A stretch of DNA of 64,000 bases from Chloroflexota bacterium (GCA_026390015.1 JAPLGS010000077.1:56770-120769); one strand, 5' to 3'; shown: positions 1-8,325, numbered from the stretch's first letter. Program-made: numbers and translations. Notes: generated by a model not told the origin, from the letters alone.

Positions 1-549
1 AAACCACTCTTGATAATCACGCCGATAAGACGACCACGTCCCGCCGAGGATCAGCAACTCGATCTTTTCTGTCGGATGCCCCAGATTCTCAAGCGCGCGG
101 ATCCGCGCATGCACTTGCTCATACGGATCAAATTGATGCTCGAGCGCGCGCATCGCGCCAGGTTCATCAGGCAGATAACTCTTCGGCATCCGCACATCAG
201 TGGGGCAGAAGATACACTTGCCGGGGCATGGATACGGCTTCGTTAAAACGGTAACAGTGGTCACGCCCGAAAGAGTCCGCATGGGTTTCATGCGTATCTT
301 TTCAAGCAAGACTCGATCCGCCTCAACATCGCCTGCCGCCAGCATTTGGTTATATGCGGCCACCAGCGCGGCCTTTGTCAGATAGCCTCCGCCATGCTGC
401 GCGTCCAGTGGATGAGAGCGCAGCGCGCGCATCACATCCATCCCTTCGCGGACCTCCTCCAACACATGCTGAGCCAGCGCAAGTTTCTCTGACGTAAGGT
501 TGTTAAATTTTTTCCAGCGTTGTCTTCGTTCGGAAATTTCCATGATCAT
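1..549 (-). CDS. elp3: Elp3-type tRNA uridine-34 modification enzyme, N-terminal part (cut by window edge)
   Basis: This gene is absent from the ORF track because it runs off the left edge; I translated the minus strand by hand. It gives 183 residues starting MIMEISERRQRW. The radical-SAM cluster is visible as CPGKCIFCP, followed by an Elp3-like stretch with DEPGAMRAL and FDPYEQVHARI, ending LILGGTWSSYRRDYQEWF. Family knowledge: bacterial and archaeal Elp3 carries a radical SAM domain and a C-terminal GNAT domain and makes the cm5U-type modification at the tRNA wobble uridine. The GNAT half lies outside the window. Start is either 549 or 543 (ATGATCATG); neither has a clear Shine-Dalgarno. 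It is divergent from the methyltransferase at 600 across about 50 bp. Confidence 0.85.
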   Translation of the reverse strand, partial: MIMEISERRQRWKKFNNLTSEKLALAQHVLEEVREGMDVMRALRSHPLDAQHGGGYLTKAALVAAYNQMLAAGDVEADRVLLEKIRMKPMRTLSGVTTVTVLTKPYPCPGKCIFCPTDVRMPKSYLPDEPGAMRALEHQFDPYEQVHARIRALENLGHPTEKIELLILGGTWSSYRRDYQEWF

Positions 550-577
550 TTTTAACCTATACCAATAACGTGCGAGG

Positions 578-583
578 ATTATA
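578..583 (-). promoter_or_regulatory. -10 box for the elp3 gene
   Basis: On the minus strand this reads TATAAT and would start transcription about 20-25 nt before the elp3 ATG. It lies only 4 bp from the plus-strand TATAAT at 588-593, so the two divergent promoters physically overlap. Confidence 0.45.
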
Positions 584-587
584 CCGT

Positions 588-593
588 TATAAT
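588..593 (+). promoter_or_regulatory. -10 box placed for a leaderless transcript
   Basis: A perfect TATAAT ends six bases before the ATG at 600, so the expected transcription start coincides with the start codon. No Shine-Dalgarno fits in this space and no TTGACA-like -35 is evident. Confidence 0.5.
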
Positions 594-599
594 GCCGCT

Positions 600-1328
600 A
601 TGAATTCCAGCACCGCACAGCAGCTCCTTAAGATCAACCGCGAATTTTACGATCATTTTGGAGAGTCTTTTTCCGCCACACGTCAGCGGCTGCAACCGGG
701 TGTAAAAAAAATTCTTGGAACAATTCAAGCGGATGTCTCCGTTTTGGATCTGGGATGCGGCAACGGGAATTTCCTACGCGAGCTCAGCAGACGTGGCCAC
801 AAAGCAAATCTTCTCGGCGTAGACTTTAGCCTGCCTCTGCTTCGAGATGCAGAATCCCAACCCGAGGGATTTTCCGCCAGATTCTTGGAAATTGATATTA
901 CTAAGTTATCAGTTATCAGCAATCAGTCTCTGATACCTGATAACTGGTCACTGATCACTGCTTTCGCCATGTTACATCATATCCCATCAACTGAAATGCG
1001 TTTGGATATTTTGCAGACGGTTCGTAAATTATTGAAAACGGATGGGCGATTAATTTTATCCAACTGGCAGTTCTTGAACAGCGAAAAACTCAAGTCACGT
1101 ATTCAAGCATGGGATAAAGTTGGAATTGCTGACAGCGATTTGGACGCGGGGGATTATTTATTGGATTGGCGCAGCGGAGGCGAGGGCTTGCGATACGCAC
1201 ATCATTTCACAACGCAGGAACTGCTTGCGCTGGCAGAACAGGCCAAAATGCGCGTGATCGATTCTTTTTCATCCGATGGCGATGGCGGCAATCTGGGATT
1301 GTATCAAGTGTGGGCGCCGACCACCTGA
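600..1328 (+). CDS. Class I SAM-dependent methyltransferase
   Basis: The protein has the class I SAM-binding motif LDLGCGNGNF near residue 50, the acidic LGVDFS at the end of strand 2, and the AMLHHIP motif typical of Methyltransf_11/25 proteins. The substrate cannot be read from sequence. The track starts at 570, but the ATG at 600 (MNSSTAQQLL) is preferred because the -10 box TATAAT lies inside the upstream extension. Odd feature: between the FLEIDIT and TAFAMLHH strands the DNA is a hairpin-forming repeat (910-946) that encodes KLSVISNQSLIPDNWSLI, an apparent in-frame repeat insertion in a surface loop. It is convergent with the 326-aa gene, with a one-base gap. Confidence 0.8.
   Translation: MNSSTAQQLLKINREFYDHFGESFSATRQRLQPGVKKILGTIQADVSVLDLGCGNGNFLRELSRRGHKANLLGVDFSLPLLRDAESQPEGFSARFLEIDITKLSVISNQSLIPDNWSLITAFAMLHHIPSTEMRLDILQTVRKLLKTDGRLILSNWQFLNSEKLKSRIQAWDKVGIADSDLDAGDYLLDWRSGGEGLRYAHHFTTQELLALAEQAKMRVIDSFSSDGDGGNLGLYQVWAPTT
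910..946. repeat. Hairpin repeat embedded in the methyltransferase gene
   Basis: CAGTTATCAG at 910-919 pairs with CTGATAACTG at 937-946, and ATCAG/CTGAT pair inside it around a three-base loop, giving an almost perfect 37-nt hairpin. Flanking copies of GTTATCAG and ACTGATCACTG give it a tandem character. It reads in frame. Confidence 0.65.
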
Positions 1329-1329
1329 G

Positions 1330-2310
1330 TTATGGAATTACGTTATGCGGCGCGGCCACGTACTGCCACCAATTGTTATGGATCCCATTCTTGCGGCCCG
1401 CCACTCGCGGAAAATGATTGAGCCACCATTTGTGGTGTTCACGAATCTCGCCGCCCCATTCAGACGGACCAACCACACGCACATCACCTTTGAAATTTGG
1501 GAAATTCAATTGCCAGTCATAGCATTCGCTTCTGACCATGCCTGGGTTGTTCCAGTCATAATCCTGCTGACTGTTGGGCGCAAAGTGAATGTTTCCGCAG
1601 GCGGCCTTGCCCGGCGCGATCTTTTCATATTGAGTGAAGCGCTTCCATAAATTCGCATCGCCGCTTAATTTGTTAAAAGTTTTTTCCATGATCGATTCGG
1701 CGCGATGACCGTACGCCTCCAGCATTTCGCCGACAAATCTTTCAAAGGAAAATCCCATGATGACAAAACGGCGTTTGCTGGCATCTGTGTTTTTTAAAGG
1801 TGGCGCGTTACACCAGAATGCGCCCGGCCCGCCCATGATCGATTCGTAAAACCCCGCGTGTGGAAAACCAAATAACCAGACTTCATCAATTTCATTTCTT
1901 GCCACGCGCTGTAAAATATTAAATTTACTGATGATGGCGTGGTAGTTAACTTCCTGCGGCATATGCAGCGGAACTGTGCCACGCAGAACATTTATATAGG
2001 TTTGAGGGGTGTAGCGAAAACCGTCCGTCTTGGCAGGGAATTCATCCAGATCCACGCGTTGAACGATTTCATAGCGAACCATGCCCGCGCTGATCTGCAT
2101 CAGATCCAGCATGAAACTGGTGATCAAGTCGGCGGTGCGGTACCATGTTTGCTGCTGAGAGAGCGTGACGCCCGACGTCATGAGAGGATCGTACACGATC
2201 AGCAATACTTTGCTTTTTGTGATCTGCGCCGGTTCGGTGATGCTATCGGTTGGGGGTTTGGGTTGAGCAGGTTTGAAAAAACTGGAAAACGCGCCGAAAA
2301 AATTTTGCAT
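1330..2310 (-). CDS. Conserved-looking protein of unknown function
   Basis: I do not recognise a family for this 326-residue protein. The N-terminus MQNFFGAFSSFFKP is a short amphipathic hydrophobic stretch followed by a Pro-rich linker; there is no classical signal peptide and no further membrane segment. The rest looks like a soluble globular enzyme or binding domain, rich in Trp and His, with segments such as WLFGFPHAGFYESIMGGPGA and EIREHHKWWLNHFP. It lies 42 nt downstream of the 808-aa PP2C-like/propeller gene on the same strand, so the two probably form an operon. Confidence 0.7.
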   Translation of the reverse strand: MQNFFGAFSSFFKPAQPKPPTDSITEPAQITKSKVLLIVYDPLMTSGVTLSQQQTWYRTADLITSFMLDLMQISAGMVRYEIVQRVDLDEFPAKTDGFRYTPQTYINVLRGTVPLHMPQEVNYHAIISKFNILQRVARNEIDEVWLFGFPHAGFYESIMGGPGAFWCNAPPLKNTDASKRRFVIMGFSFERFVGEMLEAYGHRAESIMEKTFNKLSGDANLWKRFTQYEKIAPGKAACGNIHFAPNSQQDYDWNNPGMVRSECYDWQLNFPNFKGDVRVVGPSEWGGEIREHHKWWLNHFPRVAGRKNGIHNNWWQYVAAPHNVIP

Positions 2311-2352
2311 AAATATTCCTTGTATCTCATCAACACGAGTGCGTTGGGCTGG

Positions 2353-4779
2353 CTACGGCATATCTGTTGCGAAATAGATCTGTCCTTTTACCGCAAGGTA
2401 CAACACATGATTGGAGCCAACTGCAATTGCGCCAATGGGGCCTGGTGGCATGGAATTTGATGTTCCAAGTTTGGGGCGGAACTGTTTTTCCAGGCCAAGC
2501 GTGCGCGGCGAAAAACGGAAAACGCCCTGAGACGGCGAGTCAGCATCAAGCAGCAGAATGGATTGATCCGGCAAGGCAGTGAACAGTATTTGTGTGAAAT
2601 GAGCACTGGCAAACAGCTCTGTATCACGGTATGCCGGAAAAGGATTGTTATACGGTGATGGATCCTGACATCGCGTGGAGGCTGAGTTGAGGCGGCTAAA
2701 GGAGCAGGTGGAAAGATGCCCGTCTGCGTGAAGCATATATAGATCGTCACCGGAAACAACCAGGTCAATGACATCCTGTTTTTCAGGGGTTTGCCCTCCA
2801 AAGAAGAAGTTTGGAAGATCTATAAAAGCTCCATCTATACCGGTATATACCCACACAGCGCGCGCAGACGAATCCAAGACATACAAATTACTACCATCCA
2901 ACACAAAGGCTGTTACACGTTCCCAACTGGTGGCAGGCGGCGGCAAGGGAACGGGCAGAGCCGCTTGTCCGGGAGCACAATATAGCAGGGTGCCGGTCGC
3001 GTCAATGCCCAACAATGAGGCTCCTTTTATATTCACCAGCGGTAATGTGAGAATATCGACCAGCGGGCCGACTGTGTATTCACCATAAACGCCCGGCTTG
3101 CATTCAAAAGTAGCATCCAATTCAAAACCGTGTCCACTCTTACCCGGGCTGGCTCTGAGCACTTCTCCAGTGGCCGCGTTAAGCATGTACAGATCAGATT
3201 CGTTGGCGGCCATGCGGCTGATGTCGATCCCAAGATTACTGCTGAAGGCTGGGTTGAATTTTAAACGCGCGATCCCCAGCAACGTATCGAGTTTGGATTC
3301 CGCTTCCTGGCGGAGCGTGATCGTATCAGAAGTTTCGCGATGTGATTCAGCGATAGCCACATTGCTGATGACATTTTCCCAGGCTTTACGTTGCTCCACA
3401 GGGTCGGTCAGCGCAAGCGCTTGCGCCTTCATTTCATTTGCCTGAAACAAATAAGTATCATATTGCTGACTGCGCCCATATCGCAGATAAACAACACTGG
3501 CGATCGTGACCACCGCCAGCGGAATCAGCACAGCCATGAACAGCATGGTTGCAGTGGATGGCGAATTAAGGGATACGGTGGAATCAGCGTTGGGCAGCAA
3601 ACGCGGTATAAAACTTCTAACTTTGTCGCTGATGGTTTTGATACTTCGGCGCGTAAATTGGATCGAACCTGCCAGCGCCTTCGCGGTTTGACGAGTCAGA
3701 ACAGAGGTTTCGATCTGAACTAAAGGCTTCCTCACTCTTACAGGAACTGGCTCAAGGATTTTTTCGACGATGGGCAATTCCCCTGCTTCAACCACAAGTG
3801 ATTCTTCCTTTTCACCGGCAGGTTCACTTTCGCTGGGCTGTAGCTGAGCTCGTATTTGAGCCCGTGGAATGGAAGCGGGAAAATCGTGCGATGGGCTGAC
3901 CGTGATCTTTTTTTCCGGAGGAAACGATTCTTCGTGCTGAAGCGGGATCGCATACGCTGAGGCTTGAATCACATGCGCTTGCAGCGAGTCAGCGGAGTCA
4001 GTTTTGGGGGCGGAAAAAATTTCCTCGTGCTGAGGCAGGCTCGGGCTTATGCCCAGAGGCGCTCCCATTCTCTTTTCCTCTTTTGCTTCAATGGTCGCTT
4101 TTATTAGAGTCACAGCGCCCAAACCATCTGTCGCCTGTATCAGCACAGCGTTTAGATCTGCACTGGTCAGCGTCATCAAGCGGCGGCGCATTGCATCCAT
4201 CGAAGATGGAGCCGCATCATTCAGCGTGCTATTCCAGGCGCTCGGCGCTCTCCCAAAAAAGAGCAAACGATCCCCCGCATTCAATGTGGTCTGGGCATAA
4301 TGGATATTCACAATTTGGTTGGCGCCCAGTCCCTTGCCCGCAGCAAGCGGCTCATGAATATGACGTGATTCTTTTTGGCCGAACCAATATGCATGCATGG
4401 GACCACACATTGAAAGCGTGCATTGTTCATCACGCAGCACGGCAAGGGTCAGCCACCCAATAGCATATTGGCCCTGTATATTGGTGGTCATGTTGCGGTC
4501 GAACAATGTTTTATTTACCTGATCGGCGGCAGTGCGCAAGGCACTGGTAAGCGAGCCGTTAGTTTTATAAAAAAGATTTGCCGCGTCCTGCGCCAATTTT
4601 AAATATTCAGTTGTTGAAAATGTGGATGTGCCGGTCAGCAATAAATAAACGATCAGGCGGTCTCTTTCGCGGCCGCGCACCGCGTTCTGCGGAGGCATAA
4701 GCGTAACCAAGCCAGGCAGGCTGGCGATTTCCTGTCCGTTGATGCGGTAGATGGGTGTAAGAGTGAGATCGAGTGCCAT
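2353..4779 (-). CDS. PP2C-like N-terminal domain, one TM segment, extracytoplasmic propeller-like domain
   Basis: The first 225 residues resemble a PP2C-type serine/threonine phosphatase fold (GQYAIGWLTLAVL, CTLSMCGPMHAYWF, AGDRLLFFGRAP, ATDG), but the metal-binding DGxG/DG signatures are not evident, so catalysis is doubtful. A low-complexity linker rich in Glu, Pro and Ser (residues 230-400) leads to a single TM segment at about 411-431 (MLFMAVLIPLAVVTIASVVYL). The C-terminal 370 residues read as repeated beta strands (DLYMLNAATGEVLR, SNLYVLDSSARAVWVY, DDLYMLHADG), suggesting an external beta-propeller. I infer transmembrane signalling or scaffolding. It is first in a unit with the 326-aa unknown protein and divergent from the GNAT gene. 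Confidence 0.75.
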   Translation of the reverse strand: MALDLTLTPIYRINGQEIASLPGLVTLMPPQNAVRGRERDRLIVYLLLTGTSTFSTTEYLKLAQDAANLFYKTNGSLTSALRTAADQVNKTLFDRNMTTNIQGQYAIGWLTLAVLRDEQCTLSMCGPMHAYWFGQKESRHIHEPLAAGKGLGANQIVNIHYAQTTLNAGDRLLFFGRAPSAWNSTLNDAAPSSMDAMRRRLMTLTSADLNAVLIQATDGLGAVTLIKATIEAKEEKRMGAPLGISPSLPQHEEIFSAPKTDSADSLQAHVIQASAYAIPLQHEESFPPEKKITVSPSHDFPASIPRAQIRAQLQPSESEPAGEKEESLVVEAGELPIVEKILEPVPVRVRKPLVQIETSVLTRQTAKALAGSIQFTRRSIKTISDKVRSFIPRLLPNADSTVSLNSPSTATMLFMAVLIPLAVVTIASVVYLRYGRSQQYDTYLFQANEMKAQALALTDPVEQRKAWENVISNVAIAESHRETSDTITLRQEAESKLDTLLGIARLKFNPAFSSNLGIDISRMAANESDLYMLNAATGEVLRASPGKSGHGFELDATFECKPGVYGEYTVGPLVDILTLPLVNIKGASLLGIDATGTLLYCAPGQAALPVPLPPPATSWERVTAFVLDGSNLYVLDSSARAVWVYTGIDGAFIDLPNFFFGGQTPEKQDVIDLVVSGDDLYMLHADGHLSTCSFSRLNSASTRCQDPSPYNNPFPAYRDTELFASAHFTQILFTALPDQSILLLDADSPSQGVFRFSPRTLGLEKQFRPKLGTSNSMPPGPIGAIAVGSNHVLYLAVKGQIYFATDMP

Positions 4780-4835
4780 GTAAGAATAATCCCTGAGCGC
4801 CTATCCTAAGAGGTGCGTTTCAATAACATTATAAC

Positions 4836-4844
4836 TGGTAAAAT
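4836..4844 (+). promoter_or_regulatory. Extended -10 promoter of the GNAT gene
   Basis: TGGTAAAAT is an extended -10 (TGn plus TAAAAT). It ends nine bases before the ATG at 4854, predicting a leader of only two or three bases. Confidence 0.5.
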
Positions 4845-4853
4845 TTGGCGGCC

Positions 4854-5864
4854 ATGAAATATACAATTCACAATGATTTTTCTGAAATTGATCCACAAGA
4901 ATGGAACAACCTGTTAACAAACTCTGTTAGTGACAATCCTTTTTTGCGTTATGAATATCAACGCACATGGTGGGAGCATCGCGGCGGCGGCGAATGGAAG
5001 GATGCACAGTTAATTTTAATTTCTGCCCGCGAAGATGAAACGCTGATCGGCATTGCGCCGCTATTCCTGTCAGTGTCTGACGGCCAGCCTGCACTTCTAC
5101 TAAATGGCAGCATCGAAATATCCGATTATCTGGATTTGATCGTGCGGGCGGATGACCACGCCCGCTTCGTCTGCGGGTTATTTGATTTTCTCGCTTCAAC
5201 CTTAACCGATAAATGGTGCGCTGTCGATTGGTATAACATACCCGATTCATCCACCACATTAACCGCCCTCAAAGATGAAGCATCCAAACGCGGCTGGACT
5301 CATCTCGAAGAGATGTACCGTCCAACTCCACGCATCGCCTTGAACGGTGATTTTGAAGAATATCTTGGGCGTGTCGAAAAAAAACAGCGCCACGAGATCC
5401 GCCGCAAAATGCGCCGTGCCGAAGAAAGCGGACGCGGCGTACGCTGGTTCATCTCGGACATGGCCGATGTGGAATCAGAAATAGATTCCTTTCTCGGTTT
5501 GATGGAGCAAGATCAAGGCAAAGCAGGCTTTCTGCACGAACCGATGCGCAACCAAATGCGCGCGGTCATCCGCACCGCACAGGAAAACGGCTGGCTGTGG
5601 CTGGCCTTCCTCGAAGCGGATGGGCAGCGCATAGCGGCTTATCTTAATTTTGATTACAACAATAAATTATGGGGCTACAACGCCGGGGTCAACCGCGAAT
5701 TCATGGAGCTTTCGCCCGGCTGGGTTTTACTCGGTCACGTTTTACAATGGGCTTGTGAAAATAAACGCCATGAATTCGATTTCATGCGCGGCGACGAAGA
5801 ATACAAATACCGCTTTGGCGCGGTCAATCAATATGTAATGCGGGTTAAGTTAACGCGTAATTAA
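4854..5864 (+). CDS. GNAT-fold acetyltransferase, BioF2-like/FemAB-like (Acetyltransf_6 type)
   Basis: The 336-residue protein has the two-lobed GNAT layout of CelD/FemAB-like enzymes: an N-terminal lobe with NPFLRYEYQRTWWEH, an arginine/lysine-rich centre (RVEKKQRHEIRRKMRRAEE), and a C-terminal lobe with AFLEADGQRIAAYLNF, GYNAGVNREF, SPGWVLLGHVLQWA and FDFMRGDEEYKYRFGA. That last block is characteristic of these proteins, several of which act in polysaccharide or envelope metabolism. The track start at 4845 is a TTG; the ATG nine bases downstream is preferred because it follows an extended -10. The substrate is unknown. Confidence 0.8.
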   Translation: MKYTIHNDFSEIDPQEWNNLLTNSVSDNPFLRYEYQRTWWEHRGGGEWKDAQLILISAREDETLIGIAPLFLSVSDGQPALLLNGSIEISDYLDLIVRADDHARFVCGLFDFLASTLTDKWCAVDWYNIPDSSTTLTALKDEASKRGWTHLEEMYRPTPRIALNGDFEEYLGRVEKKQRHEIRRKMRRAEESGRGVRWFISDMADVESEIDSFLGLMEQDQGKAGFLHEPMRNQMRAVIRTAQENGWLWLAFLEADGQRIAAYLNFDYNNKLWGYNAGVNREFMELSPGWVLLGHVLQWACENKRHEFDFMRGDEEYKYRFGAVNQYVMRVKLTRN

Positions 5865-5940
5865 AAGTAAGCAAGTTGCAATACGGCCTGCTTTTTTTCA
5901 TCCTTCGGGATTATGATTCACAAAAATATTGGAGGCTCTC

Positions 5941-6813
5941 ATGCGAGATTTAACAAATGAAATCCTTGAATTGATCCGCCGCACATCATCCAGTTTGCCG
6001 CCGGATGTGGAAAAGCGCCTGCGCGAATCCTTTGAAAAGGAACAACCCGGTTCATCGGCGCGCGGGGCTTTTGAAACCATTCTCAAGAATATAGAAATTT
6101 CCCGCGCCAATTCCACACCGATCTGTCAGGATACCGGCACGCCAATTTTTTACGTGCATTATCCTGTCGGGTTATCCACGATCAAACTCAAAGGGCAGAT
6201 CCGCTCTGCGCTGGCGGAAGCCACCAAACGGTCGTATATGCGTCCGAACGCTGTGGATGCGATCTATGACAAAAACACTGGCAACAATCTCGGCGGCGAC
6301 GATTTCCCGTATGTCCATTTTGAAGAAGTGGAAGGCGATGATCTCACCATCGAGTTGATGCTCAAGGGCGGCGGCTGTGAGAATGTTGGGCGTCAATATT
6401 CCCTGCCGGATAATTCAATCGGCGCGGGGCGTGATCTGGCCGGTGTGCGCAAAGTGGTTTTGGATGCGGTTCAAAAGGCGCAGGGTCAGGGGTGCGCGCC
6501 CGGTATTCTGGGCGTTTCCATCGGCGGTGACCGAGGCTCTTCCTATATCAAATCAAAAGAAGTGTTGTTCAGTGAAATGGGCACACGCAATACCGACCCG
6601 AAGATCGCCGAACTCGAAGAACGCCTGACTAGTGAAGCCAATGAAATGGGGATTGGCCCGATGGGTTTCGGCGGAGCGACAACCATATTAGACACCAAGA
6701 TCGTTGGCTTGAGTCGTTTGCCCGCTTCGTATTTTGTCTCTGTTTCATATATGTGCTGGGCGTATCGCCGCCGTAAGATGACGGTGAAGGGTGAGGAAGT
6801 AATTTACGATTAA
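5941..6813 (+). CDS. Class I fumarate hydratase (Fe-S), alpha subunit
   Basis: This is the N-terminal (alpha) half of the two-subunit class I fumarase/tartrate dehydratase family, catalysing reversible hydration of fumarate to malate. The three cysteines that bind the [4Fe-4S] cluster are visible in PICQDTGTPIF, GGGCENVG and GQGCAPGILGVSIGGDRGSS. GFGGATT and LPASYFVSVSYMCW near the C-terminus are typical. The ATG at 5941 is chosen over the TTG at 5929 because GGAGG lies just upstream of it. The beta-subunit gene follows ten bases later. Tartrate dehydratase cannot be excluded from sequence alone, but acnA in the same window makes fumarase the likelier role. Confidence 0.92.
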   Translation: MRDLTNEILELIRRTSSSLPPDVEKRLRESFEKEQPGSSARGAFETILKNIEISRANSTPICQDTGTPIFYVHYPVGLSTIKLKGQIRSALAEATKRSYMRPNAVDAIYDKNTGNNLGGDDFPYVHFEEVEGDDLTIELMLKGGGCENVGRQYSLPDNSIGAGRDLAGVRKVVLDAVQKAQGQGCAPGILGVSIGGDRGSSYIKSKEVLFSEMGTRNTDPKIAELEERLTSEANEMGIGPMGFGGATTILDTKIVGLSRLPASYFVSVSYMCWAYRRRKMTVKGEEVIYD

Positions 6814-6823
6814 GGAGAATATG

Positions 6824-7444
6824 ATGAAACAGATAACTACTCCAATAACCGATGATGTGATCCGCGACCTGAAAGTCGGCGATGCGGTTGCGCTTTCCGG
6901 CATGCTGGTGACCGGGCGCGACGCCGTCCACAAATGGATGATCGAAACTTTTATCAAAAAGACTCGAGAACCTCAGGGCGATGATTTGCAAGTCTATGAA
7001 GAATTGAAAAAACTATTGAACGGTTCGGTCATCTATCACTGCGGACCGGTCGTCTCGGGACTTGATACAAAAGAATATAAATTCGTGGCGGCTGGCCCGA
7101 CCACATCCATCCGCGAGGAACCGTATCAAGCCGATGTGATGAAGCACTTTAATCTCAAAGGTGTGATCGGCAAGGGCGGCATGGGCGCAAAGACCCTCAA
7201 AGGCTGTGAAGAAACTCCCGCAGTATATTTCCACGCCATTGGCGGAGCGGCTTCCTATATCGCGCAGACAGTCACCAAGGTACACGGCGTGTTCAAGCTG
7301 GACTTTGGCGTGCCCGAGGCGATCTGGGTGATCGAAGTCAAGGAATTCCCGGTCGTGGTCACCATGGATTCTCATGGTGGCAGTCAGCACGCGGTGATCG
7401 AAGCGTCATCGAAGAAAATCTTGGAAGACCTGCTGGCACGATAA
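6824..7444 (+). CDS. Class I fumarate hydratase, beta subunit
   Basis: The 206-residue protein matches the C-terminal domain of class I fumarases: GDAVALSGMLVTGRDAVHKW, GPTTSIREEP, NLKGVIGKGGMG and the end VVTMDSHGG. The beta domain completes the active site formed with the Fe-S alpha subunit. The sequence ..AAGGAGAATATGATG.. offers ATGs at 6821 and 6824; the second has the better Shine-Dalgarno spacing. A clear terminator follows at 7474-7506. Confidence 0.92.
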   Translation: MKQITTPITDDVIRDLKVGDAVALSGMLVTGRDAVHKWMIETFIKKTREPQGDDLQVYEELKKLLNGSVIYHCGPVVSGLDTKEYKFVAAGPTTSIREEPYQADVMKHFNLKGVIGKGGMGAKTLKGCEETPAVYFHAIGGAASYIAQTVTKVHGVFKLDFGVPEAIWVIEVKEFPVVVTMDSHGGSQHAVIEASSKKILEDLLAR

Positions 7445-7473
7445 TAATGAAGGAATTCAAAATGATCGTTATA

Positions 7474-7506
7474 AAAAACTTCCGAGGCGTTGGCTTCGGA
7501 AGTTTT
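7474..7506 (+). terminator. Rho-independent terminator of the fumarase operon
   Basis: AAAAACTTCCGA pairs with TCGGAAGTTTTT around a nine-base loop and runs into a T tract. Confidence 0.8.
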
Positions 7507-7521
7507 TGTTATTCATAAGTA

Positions 7522-7554
7522 AAGTGACAGTCACCTTAAAGGTAACTGTCACTT
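7522..7554. repeat. Palindromic repeat, GTGACAGTCACC type, copy 1
   Basis: AAGTGACAGTCACCTT pairs with AAGGTAACTGTCACTT (one mismatch) around a single base. A closely related palindrome occurs at 42963-43009. Here it lies between the fumarase terminator and the -10 box of the next gene, covering the position of a -35 element. Confidence 0.7.
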
Positions 7555-7559
7555 ATAAT
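7554..7559 (+). promoter_or_regulatory. -10 box of the rlmB-like gene
   Basis: TATAAT starts on the last base of the palindromic repeat and ends seven bases before the ATG at 7567, again predicting a leaderless mRNA. Confidence 0.5.
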
Positions 7560-7566
7560 CAGATAT

Positions 7567-8295
7567 ATGAAAGAACTCATCTATTCACGCAACGCAGTCT
7601 ATGAAACCCTGTGCGCAAAGCGCAGACAGATATTTTCGATCGAGATCGCCGAAGGGGTACAAGAGAAGGGCAAGATCGAACAAATTATCCGACTGGCGAA
7701 AGAGCAAAAGATCAAAGTCAATCGCGTGGGGCGTCCCAAACTGGACAAGGTACACCAAAATAATCAGGGCATCGTGGCCGAGGTCAGCGGATATCCGTAC
7801 TCGGATGTGATCGAGATCCTTGAACATGCCAAAGGCGAACTTCCATTTATCCTCTTGCTTGATTCCCTGCAAGACCCGCAGAACTTCGGCACGCTCATCC
7901 GCACGGCGGAGGCGCTCGGCGTGCATGGCGTGGTCATCCCATCTGCGCGCACGGTGGATGTGACACCGGCCGTGGTCAACGCGTCCTCGGGCGCCAGCGA
8001 GCACATGCTCATCGCGCAGGCGAATCTCTCGCAGACGATAGATGCTCTCAAAGACAACGATATCTGGATCGTCGGACTGGATCAAGCTGGGGCGGAGATC
8101 GACTCGGGATCGCGTCATCTAAAAGGCGCATTGGGATTAGTCGTCGGCTCGGAGGGCGAAGGACTGCATGATCTCGTCCGAAAAAAATGTGACTTCGTTT
8201 TGAAGCTGCCTATGAAAGGCAAGATCGAATCCCTCAACGCCGCCGTCGCGGGGTCGGTGGCTTTGTATCTTGCATATCTATCAAGAAAATCCTAA
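7567..8295 (+). CDS. rlmB: SpoU/TrmH-family RNA 2'-O-methyltransferase, RlmB-like
   Basis: The 242-residue protein has the two-part RlmB/TrmH layout: an N-terminal L30e-like RNA-binding domain (ending RPKLDKVHQNNQGIVAEV) and a C-terminal SPOUT knot. The SPOUT motifs are DSLQDPQNFGTLIRTAEALG (motif 1, with the catalytic Arg), VVGSEGEGLHDL (motif 2) and LPMKGKIESLNAAVAGSVAL (motif 3). RlmB methylates 23S rRNA G2251; other members modify other rRNA or tRNA sites, so the exact target is inferred. It is followed after 30 bases by the glycosidase gene. Confidence 0.85.
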   Translation: MKELIYSRNAVYETLCAKRRQIFSIEIAEGVQEKGKIEQIIRLAKEQKIKVNRVGRPKLDKVHQNNQGIVAEVSGYPYSDVIEILEHAKGELPFILLLDSLQDPQNFGTLIRTAEALGVHGVVIPSARTVDVTPAVVNASSGASEHMLIAQANLSQTIDALKDNDIWIVGLDQAGAEIDSGSRHLKGALGLVVGSEGEGLHDLVRKKCDFVLKLPMKGKIESLNAAVAGSVALYLAYLSRKS

Positions 8296-8325
8296 AGATA
8301 TTTAGGATTTGTATCAGGAGAACAC

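Noticed and set aside
1166-4463. Many mid-length ORFs of the track on the opposite strand of confident genes
   Set aside because: They are shadow frames of the annotated genes: no motifs, no ribosome sites and inconsistent codon use.
5870-5905. Terminator after the GNAT gene (AGCAAG...GCCTGCTTTTTTT)
   Set aside because: The stem pairs poorly, so only the T tract supports it.
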